This document shows positions 6,340 to 11,060 of a stretch of 11,060 bases of DNA, piece by piece. How positions within the stretch are numbered: the stretch's first letter is position 1; the number at the start of each line of letters is the position of its first letter. The translations under genes and the position numbers were made by a program. Source of the DNA: Thermohalobaculum sp038524325 (GTDB taxonomy: Bacteria > Pseudomonadota > Alphaproteobacteria > Rhodobacterales > Rhodobacteraceae). Below the pieces are notes generated by a model, which was given only the letters and a program-made list of their open reading frames with translations, searched no databases and was not told the origin of the DNA. The stretch spans positions 1 to 11,060 of the forward strand of contig JBCBIS010000142.1 of assembly GCA_038524325.1 (NCBI GenBank), read 5' to 3'.

Positions 6340-7335
6340 ATGGCACTTACCCGCAGACTAGCAACGCTCGGCGCAGCCGCGGCGTTCGCCCTCACCGGCT
6401 TCACCGGCGCGGCCCTGGCCGATGGCCATGGTTGGAAGCCTTCCAAGCCGATCGACTTCGTGATCATGGCCGGCAAAGGCGGCGGCGCCGACAAGATGGC
6501 TCGCCTGATGCAAGCCATCGTCGAAGAAGAAAAGCTGGCCGGCAAACCGCTGGTTCCGGTGAACAAATCGGGCGGCTCGGGCGCTGAAGCCCTGGTGCAT
6601 CTGAACACCGCATCGGACCCCGATCACACCATCATGGTGACCCTGAACTCGTTCTTCACCACCCCGCTGCGTCAGCCGGGCCTGGGCGTCGACATCATGG
6701 AGTTCGCTCCGATCGGCCGGATGGCCGAGGACACCTTTGTCCTCTGGGTCCACAAGGACGAAGGCATCACCACCTTTGACCAGTTCCTGGCCGCGGCCAA
6801 GGAGCGGGGCAACAAATGGGTGATGGGCGGCACCGGGTCGAACTCGGAAGACAACATCATCACCGACTACCTGAACAACAATTTCGGTCTGTCGATCAAA
6901 TACATCCCCTATAAAGGCGGAGGCGCCGTGGCAAAGGATCTGGCCGGCCGTCAGATCACCTCGTCTGTGAACAACCCGTCCGAGGCGCTGGGCTTCTTTG
7001 AATCGGGCGATGTGGTGCCGATCGTCGCCTTCACCAACGAGCGTCTGGCGCTGTTCCCGGACACCCCGACCCTGAAAGAGGCCGCGGGCGACCAGGGCGA
7101 TTTCGCCTATTTCATGCAGCGCTCGGTCGTCGGTGCGCCGGGCATGTCGGAAGGCGCGCTGGCCTACTATAATGGTCTGTTCCAGCAGGTCTTCGAGACC
7201 GAGAAGTGGCAGGGCTACCGCACCAGCAAAGCGCTTCTGGGCGACAAGATCCAGGGCGATGACCTGAAAGCCTACTGGCAGGAGCAGCGGACTCGTCACG
7301 AGCAGATCCTGAAAGCCTCGGGCGCAATCAACTAA
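6340..7335 (+). CDS. tctC: TTT transporter periplasmic substrate-binding protein (TctC/Bug family)
   Basis: This is the extracytoplasmic binding protein of a tripartite tricarboxylate transporter. The ATG at 6340 is chosen because AGGGAGG (6328-6334) precedes it and it gives a proper Sec signal peptide: basic RR at 5-6, an alanine-rich core, and a likely cleavage after ALA at residue 27. An upstream in-frame ATG at 6259 would bury the signal peptide. The mature part begins DGHGWKPSKPIDFVI. It carries the ligand-loop sequence AGKGGGADKMAR (44-55), NKSGGSGAEAL, and GGTGSNSEDN (about 163-172), in positions where Bug proteins contact carboxylates. The 331-residue length is typical. The loop GGGADKMAR differs slightly from the more usual PGGGTD form. 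The substrate is unknown. Neighbouring oxalate genes suggest a small dicarboxylate, but that is inference. Confidence 0.9.
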   Translation: MALTRRLATLGAAAAFALTGFTGAALADGHGWKPSKPIDFVIMAGKGGGADKMARLMQAIVEEEKLAGKPLVPVNKSGGSGAEALVHLNTASDPDHTIMVTLNSFFTTPLRQPGLGVDIMEFAPIGRMAEDTFVLWVHKDEGITTFDQFLAAAKERGNKWVMGGTGSNSEDNIITDYLNNNFGLSIKYIPYKGGGAVAKDLAGRQITSSVNNPSEALGFFESGDVVPIVAFTNERLALFPDTPTLKEAAGDQGDFAYFMQRSVVGAPGMSEGALAYYNGLFQQVFETEKWQGYRTSKALLGDKIQGDDLKAYWQEQRTRHEQILKASGAIN

Positions 7336-7358
7336 GACCAATCTGGGGGGCCAGGACG

Positions 7359-7994
7359 ATGCGTATCGGTGAAATCTGCATGGCGATCGCCCTGGCCCTC
7401 CTGTCCCTCTTCATCATGTATGAAGCGGGAGAGACACCGACCTGGAAGGGCCCACGTTTCTCGAATATCGGCTTTGACGAAAACGGTGTTCCAGGGGGCG
7501 GTTTCTGGCCATTCTGGCTGTCGGGCATCATGTTCGTCTGCTCGGTCTGGGTGCTGGTTCAAGCGCTCCGCGGCAAGACACCCCCCAGCCAGAAGCGAGA
7601 GCCGTTTCTCGACGGTCACGGGATCGGCGTGGTCGTGAAGATGGGCGGCGGCGTGCTGGCGATGGTGGCGCTGACCGATATCATCTCGATGTATTTCGCG
7701 ATGGGGCTGTTCCTGCTCTACTACCTCTTCCTGCTGGGCCGGCACACTTTGGTGCTGTCGCTGGCGATGGCGGTGGTGGTGCCGTTCTGGATGTATCTCT
7801 TCTTCGACATCACCATGACCAAGACACTGCCGAAGGGGATGCTGGCGGTCGAGAATGCCGTGTTCGTACCGCTGGACACATTCTTCCGCGGAATGGGGCA
7901 GTTGCCATTCGCGCTCTGTTTCCTCTTGGGCGGGGCCGTCCTCGTGGTCGCCGCGCGCTATGAGGCGCGCCGCAACCCGCGCCCCCAGACCTGA
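7359..7994 (+). CDS. tctB: TTT transporter small membrane subunit (TctB family)
   Basis: This is the small, poorly conserved integral membrane component of the transporter. The ATG at 7359 is preceded by a G-rich site (GGGGGG at 7345-7350 and AGGA close to the start), 23 bases after the tctC stop. It has hydrophobic segments at about residues 6-22, 48-70, 90-104, 108-124 and 128-148, with the GxGFWPFW sequence before the second segment that is common in TctB. At 211 residues it is longer than many TctB proteins, because a further hydrophobic segment (about 178-197, PFALCFLLGGAVLVVAA) and a basic tail follow the core. The call rests mostly on the position between tctC and tctA and on the membrane pattern, since sequence conservation in this family is low. 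Confidence 0.85.
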   Translation: MRIGEICMAIALALLSLFIMYEAGETPTWKGPRFSNIGFDENGVPGGGFWPFWLSGIMFVCSVWVLVQALRGKTPPSQKREPFLDGHGIGVVVKMGGGVLAMVALTDIISMYFAMGLFLLYYLFLLGRHTLVLSLAMAVVVPFWMYLFFDITMTKTLPKGMLAVENAVFVPLDTFFRGMGQLPFALCFLLGGAVLVVAARYEARRNPRPQT

Positions 7995-8034
7995 AGCTTA
8001 ACCGACACAACAAGAAACAGGGAGGGAAGCCCCG

Positions 8035-9567
8035 ATGGACGTTCTGAGTCTGCTCGCCGACGGTGTCCTGATCGCACTCCAACTCGAGAACCTGCTGATC
8101 TGCTTTGTCGGCGTGGTAATCGGCCTGTTTGTCGGTGCGATGCCGGGGCTTGGCTCGGTCAACGGGGTGGCGATCCTGCTGCCGACGATTTTCTTCATCA
8201 AGCAGCAGACCGGTTCGGATGCGGCGCCGATGATCTTCCTCGCGGCGATCTATTATGGGGCGATGTATGGCGGGGCGATCTCCTCGATCATGCTGGGCAT
8301 CCCCGGCGCGTCGACCGCCGTGGCGACCACCTTTGACGGGCGCCCCCTGGCGCTGTCGGGTCGGGCCGAGCAGGCGCTGGTGACCGCGGCAATCGCGTCG
8401 TTCATCGGCGGCACGGTGGCGAACCTCTTCTTCACCGGCTTCGCCCCACCGCTGGCGGATGTGGCGCTCAGTTTCGGCAATCCCGAGATTTTCGCCCTCA
8501 TGCTTCTGGCCTTTGCGACCTTTGTCGGCCTCGGCTCGGACGATATCGCGAAGACAGTGATCTCGATCGTGCTCGGCCTGGTGCTCGCCTCGGTCGGGTT
8601 CGACGTGATCGAGGGAGAGCCGCGGCTGCAATTCTTCGACATGGTGGGCTTCTCGCGCGGGATCAACTTCCTGGTGCTGGCCATCGGCGTCTATGGCGTT
8701 GGCGAGATGCTCTGGACGCTGCACACCACCCGCGGGCCGAACGAGATGACCGAGGCGAAAATCTCGATGTCGAAGATCGTGACCGCGACCAAGAAGACAT
8801 TCACGGATGGCTGGAAGGGCACCTCGATCGGCTCCTCGCTGGGCTTTTTCGTCGGCATCCTGCCGGCGGCCGGGGCCACGCCGGGTTCGCTGATGGCCTA
8901 TGGCGTCTCGAAAATGACCTCGAACAAGCCCGAGGAATTCGGCAAAGGCTCGGTCGACGGCGTTGCAGCGCCGGAGGCGGCCAACAACTCCGCCTCGACC
9001 GGCGCAATGCTGCCGATGATGACGCTCGGCATCCCGGGCTCGCCGACCACCGCGGTGCTGCTGACGGGTTTGGTGCTGTTGGAGTTGCAACCCGGTCCGC
9101 GCCTGTTCGAGGATCAGCCCGATTTCGTCTGGCCGGTGATCGGATCTTTCTATGTCTCGAACCTGATCGCGGTGATCGTGAACCTCGCCTTCATCCCGCT
9201 GTTCCTTTGGATGTTGCGGATGCCCTTCACGATCCTGGCGCCGATCATCTTCGTGCTGTCTCTGGCCGGGGTGCATGCGGCGACCGACTCGATGTTCGAC
9301 GTCTGGCTGATGTTCTGGTTCGGCCTCGGCGCCTTCCTGCTGCGCATTCTGGACTATCCGCTGGCGCCGGCGGTTCTGGCCATCGTGCTTGGCGGGATCA
9401 CCGAGGAGAAACTGCGCCAATCGCTGATCTGGTCGGACGGATCATTCTACATCTTCGTGGATTTCGTGAACCACCCGATCGCAGCACCGATCACGATCGT
9501 GGCCATCCTGCTGATCGTCATGCCGGCGATACAGATGCTGCGAAAATCGAAACACTGGCAAGGCTGA
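8035..9567 (+). CDS. tctA: TTT transporter large membrane permease (TctA family)
   Basis: This is the large permease that moves the substrate across the inner membrane, driven by an ion gradient in characterised relatives. The ATG at 8035 has GGGAGGGA just upstream and lies 40 bases after tctB. The 510-residue length is normal and the protein is hydrophobic throughout, consistent with the roughly twelve spans expected of the family. Conserved glycine-rich signatures occur in both halves: GAMPGLGS (34-41), MLGIPGAS, GILPAAGATPGS (274-285), APEAANNSAS (312-321) and TLGIPGSPTTA. The paired GxxPGxG and GIPGS motifs reflect the family's internal repeat. It ends the operon; a strong terminator begins 25 bases after the stop. 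Confidence 0.96.
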   Translation: MDVLSLLADGVLIALQLENLLICFVGVVIGLFVGAMPGLGSVNGVAILLPTIFFIKQQTGSDAAPMIFLAAIYYGAMYGGAISSIMLGIPGASTAVATTFDGRPLALSGRAEQALVTAAIASFIGGTVANLFFTGFAPPLADVALSFGNPEIFALMLLAFATFVGLGSDDIAKTVISIVLGLVLASVGFDVIEGEPRLQFFDMVGFSRGINFLVLAIGVYGVGEMLWTLHTTRGPNEMTEAKISMSKIVTATKKTFTDGWKGTSIGSSLGFFVGILPAAGATPGSLMAYGVSKMTSNKPEEFGKGSVDGVAAPEAANNSASTGAMLPMMTLGIPGSPTTAVLLTGLVLLELQPGPRLFEDQPDFVWPVIGSFYVSNLIAVIVNLAFIPLFLWMLRMPFTILAPIIFVLSLAGVHAATDSMFDVWLMFWFGLGAFLLRILDYPLAPAVLAIVLGGITEEKLRQSLIWSDGSFYIFVDFVNHPIAAPITIVAILLIVMPAIQMLRKSKHWQG

Positions 9568-9591
9568 CACGCTGCACCAGCCGGACAAACG

Positions 9592-9621
9592 AAAAGGCCC
9601 GCGCAACTGCGCGGGCCTTTT
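9592..9621. terminator. Bidirectional intrinsic terminator between tctA and the panE-like gene
   Basis: AAAAGGCCCGCGC (9592-9604) and GCGCGGGCCTTTT (9609-9621) are perfect inverted copies, giving a 13-bp stem with the loop AACT. The A-run on one side and T-run on the other give a terminator on both strands. It serves tctA (stop at 9567) and the convergent reductase gene (stop at 9649). Confidence 0.95.
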
Positions 9622-9648
9622 GCTTGTTCGCGACGGTGTGCGGGCCGG

Positions 9649-10668
9649 TTACTCCGCCGCCACCGCCGAGATGTCCTGATGCGGATAGGTCGGGTAGAGG
9701 TCATGGTTCATGGCGAGCTGCTGCACCAGGCCCAGGACGATATCGATGGTCGGGGTCGGCTTGCCGGTGATCCGGCCCATCTCCTGCACCGCGGTGACCA
9801 GAGCATCGATCTCCATCGCCTTGCCGGCCTCGAGGTCCTGCAGCATCGAGGTGCGGTGCTTGCCCACTTTCGCTGCGCCGTTGATCCGCCGCTCGACATC
9901 GACGCGGAAGCTGGCGCCCAGCACTTCGGCGATCTCCTGCGCTTCCAGCATCATTGCCTTTGCCGTCGCGCGCGAGGTCGGGTCCGAGGCCACCACATCC
10001 AATGTCCCCCGGGTCAGGGCCGAGATCGGGTTGAAGCAGAGATTGCCCCACAGCTTCAGCCACAGCTCCGAGCGGATGTCGTCCAGCACAGGTGCGCGGA
10101 ACCCGCCCTGTTCGAGCAGCTTCGAGATCGCCTTGATCCGCGGCGAGGCCGAGCCGTCCGGTTCGCCCAGCGCGAACTTGTCGCCATAGACATGGGTGAT
10201 GACCCCGGGCGCTGTGATCTCGGCCGCCGGATAGACCGAGCAGCCAATCGCGCGTTCCGGCCCGATATAGGTCCATTGCCGGTCATCCCGGTCCACCGCA
10301 TCCATGCGGCGGCCTGCGAAGCGGCTGTCGAGACCGTGGAAGTACCACCAGGGCACACCGTTCTGACAGCAGACCACGCTGGTCTCAGGCCCCAACAGCG
10401 GCGCCATGTCGGGCGCGCTCTCCCAGGCCTGATGCGCTTTGAGGCAGTTGAACACCACATCGACCGGGCCGATATCTGCGGGATTGCGGGTGGCGGTGAT
10501 CGAGACGGTGGTCTCCTTGTCGTCCTTGATCAGGGTCAGCCCCTTGACTTTGATCGCATCGAGATGCGCGCCGCGGGCGATCAGGGAGACCTCGACACCC
10601 TCGACCTGTGCCAAACCGACGGCAAGATAGCCTCCGATCGCTCCAGCTCCGTAGATGCAGACTTTCAT
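9649..10668 (-). CDS. Ketopantoate reductase-family oxidoreductase (PanE/ApbA-like)
   Basis: This is an NAD(P)H-dependent 2-keto acid reductase by family. The start at 10668 is fixed by a perfect AAGGAGG on the reverse strand (10674-10680); the frame stays open farther upstream but has no gene-like sequence there. The 339-residue protein opens with the dinucleotide loop GAGAIGG (7-13). It keeps residues matching the E. coli PanE active site: Lys77 in CLKAHQ, Asn103 in CQNGVP, Lys205 and Asn209/Asn213 in KLWGNLCFN, Ser274, and Glu286. It is about 35 residues longer than E. coli PanE, with an aromatic, charged stretch at about 107-135 (WWYFHGLDSRF...QWTYIG). True pantoate synthesis is possible. 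The position beside a glyoxylate aminotransferase and away from panB/panC hints at another 2-keto acid, so no symbol is given. Confidence 0.88.
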   Translation of the reverse strand: MKVCIYGAGAIGGYLAVGLAQVEGVEVSLIARGAHLDAIKVKGLTLIKDDKETTVSITATRNPADIGPVDVVFNCLKAHQAWESAPDMAPLLGPETSVVCCQNGVPWWYFHGLDSRFAGRRMDAVDRDDRQWTYIGPERAIGCSVYPAAEITAPGVITHVYGDKFALGEPDGSASPRIKAISKLLEQGGFRAPVLDDIRSELWLKLWGNLCFNPISALTRGTLDVVASDPTSRATAKAMMLEAQEIAEVLGASFRVDVERRINGAAKVGKHRTSMLQDLEAGKAMEIDALVTAVQEMGRITGKPTPTIDIVLGLVQQLAMNHDLYPTYPHQDISAVAAE

Positions 10669-10846
10669 CGGATCCTCCTTCTGTGATGTCGCCAGTTCGG
10701 TGGTCACGCTTCTCGAGAGCGGCGGCCGGTGGCTTTGGCAAAGTTTGTTCGCCTTCAGCCAATCGCTCTTGGCCGACCCATTTCTCTGGCGTCTTTCGGG
10801 TGTTAGGGCGCAGCGCTGTCGCTGCGCCCTGGGGTCTGGTGCCGGA
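10669..10846 (-). promoter_or_regulatory. Intergenic region upstream of the PanE-like gene
   Basis: This 178-base gap holds the reductase's ribosome site, a hairpin at 10805-10830, and two short palindromes, CTTTGGCAAAG (10733-10743) and TCTCGAGA (10711-10718). I see no convincing -35/-10 pair on the reverse strand. If the hairpin terminates the aminotransferase transcript, a reductase promoter must lie in 10681-10804. Confidence 0.3.
10805..10830 (-). terminator. Hairpin after the aminotransferase gene
   Basis: AGGGCGCAGCG (10805-10815) and CGCTGCGCCCT (10820-10830) form a perfect 11-bp stem with a four-base loop, 16 bases beyond the aminotransferase stop on the reverse strand. No T-run follows on that strand (AACACC), so it is either a weak intrinsic terminator or a 3'-end stabiliser. 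Confidence 0.6.
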
Positions 10847-11060
10847 TTACTCGGCAGCCTGCGCCAAGGAACCTGCCTCGGCGCCGCGGTAATGGGCCTG
10901 TGCAGCGGCAACGCCCGAGCCGAGCTCGATGTTCACGCCCACGTCTTTCATGGCCATCTCGGCGCCGGTCAGCGCCTGCATCACCATCAGCTCGTTCAGC
11001 CAGCCCAGGTGGCCGATGCGGAACACGCGGCCCGCGACTTTGGCCAGCCCGACGCCCAGC
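10847..11060 (-). CDS. Serine/alanine/aspartate-glyoxylate aminotransferase (class V), C-terminal part only
   Basis: Only the last 70 codons are in the window; the gene enters from the right edge and ends with TAA at 10847-10849. The visible part reads GLAKVAGRVFRIGHLGWLNELMVMQAL, followed by AEMAMKDVGVNIELGSGVAAAQAHYRG. This is the C-terminal domain pattern of PLP-dependent class V glyoxylate aminotransferases. The IGHLG motif and the GSGVAAAQ ending are characteristic. The PLP lysine lies outside the window. Such enzymes make glycine from glyoxylate, using serine, alanine or, in BhcA of the beta-hydroxyaspartate cycle, aspartate as donor. The fragment cannot tell these apart. The gene next in its direction is the PanE-like reductase, not bhcB, which argues mildly against the canonical bhcABCD order. 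Confidence 0.87.
   Translation of the reverse strand, partial: LGVGLAKVAGRVFRIGHLGWLNELMVMQALTGAEMAMKDVGVNIELGSGVAAAQAHYRGAEAGSLAQAAE

Noticed and set aside
7810..9420. A 536-codon open frame on the reverse strand
   Set aside because: It lies wholly antisense to tctB/tctA. Its product is rich in R, H, D, Q and E with no domain pattern, as expected for a shadow frame in GC-rich DNA.
10669..10911. N-terminal extension of the PanE-like protein
   Set aside because: The extra 81 residues have no domain, cross the intergenic hairpin and overlap the aminotransferase 3' end; AAGGAGG fixes the start at 10668.
1..11060. CRISPR arrays, insertion sequences, phage genes or toxin-antitoxin pairs
   Set aside because: I saw no spaced direct-repeat array, transposase, integrase or terminal inverted repeats on either strand.

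Overview
The window is an 11 kb piece of GC-rich bacterial chromosome. Codon use, Shine-Dalgarno sites and gene types fit an alphaproteobacterium, most likely a member of the Rhodobacterales. That placement is inferred from protein style and GC content; no rRNA or other taxonomic marker is present. The main theme is oxalate breakdown and one-carbon (C1) metabolism.

Positions 1-6039 hold a forward operon. It starts with the nearly complete oxalyl-CoA decarboxylase gene (oxc, first few codons outside the window). Then come formyl-CoA transferase (frc), a 66-residue single-span membrane protein of unknown role, a stand-alone formyltransferase resembling the N-terminal domain of 10-formyltetrahydrofolate dehydrogenase, and formate-tetrahydrofolate ligase (fhs). 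Oxc and Frc together turn oxalate into CO2 and formate through a catalytic CoA cycle. Fhs charges the formate onto tetrahydrofolate, so the operon can feed oxalate carbon into the folate C1 pool. The odd member is the formyltransferase-like protein, which could hydrolyse 10-formyl-THF or move formyl groups between carriers.

Positions 6040-6339 are non-coding or leader sequence. They hold a GC-rich hairpin after fhs, an AT-richer patch that may carry a promoter, and a stretch with two Shine-Dalgarno/ATG cassettes that open very short reading frames. Positions 6340-9567 hold a complete tripartite tricarboxylate transporter (TTT) set in the order tctC, tctB, tctA, ending in a strong bidirectional terminator at 9592-9621. 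Its substrate cannot be read from the sequence. Its position makes a small carboxylate such as oxalate a testable guess.

Positions 9649-11060 are on the reverse strand. They hold a ketopantoate reductase-family protein (PanE-like) and, upstream of it and separated by a GC-rich hairpin, the C-terminal 70 residues of a class V aminotransferase of the serine/alanine/aspartate-glyoxylate type. Glyoxylate amination is linked to oxalate and C1 metabolism, so the whole window may be a C1/C2 assimilation neighbourhood.
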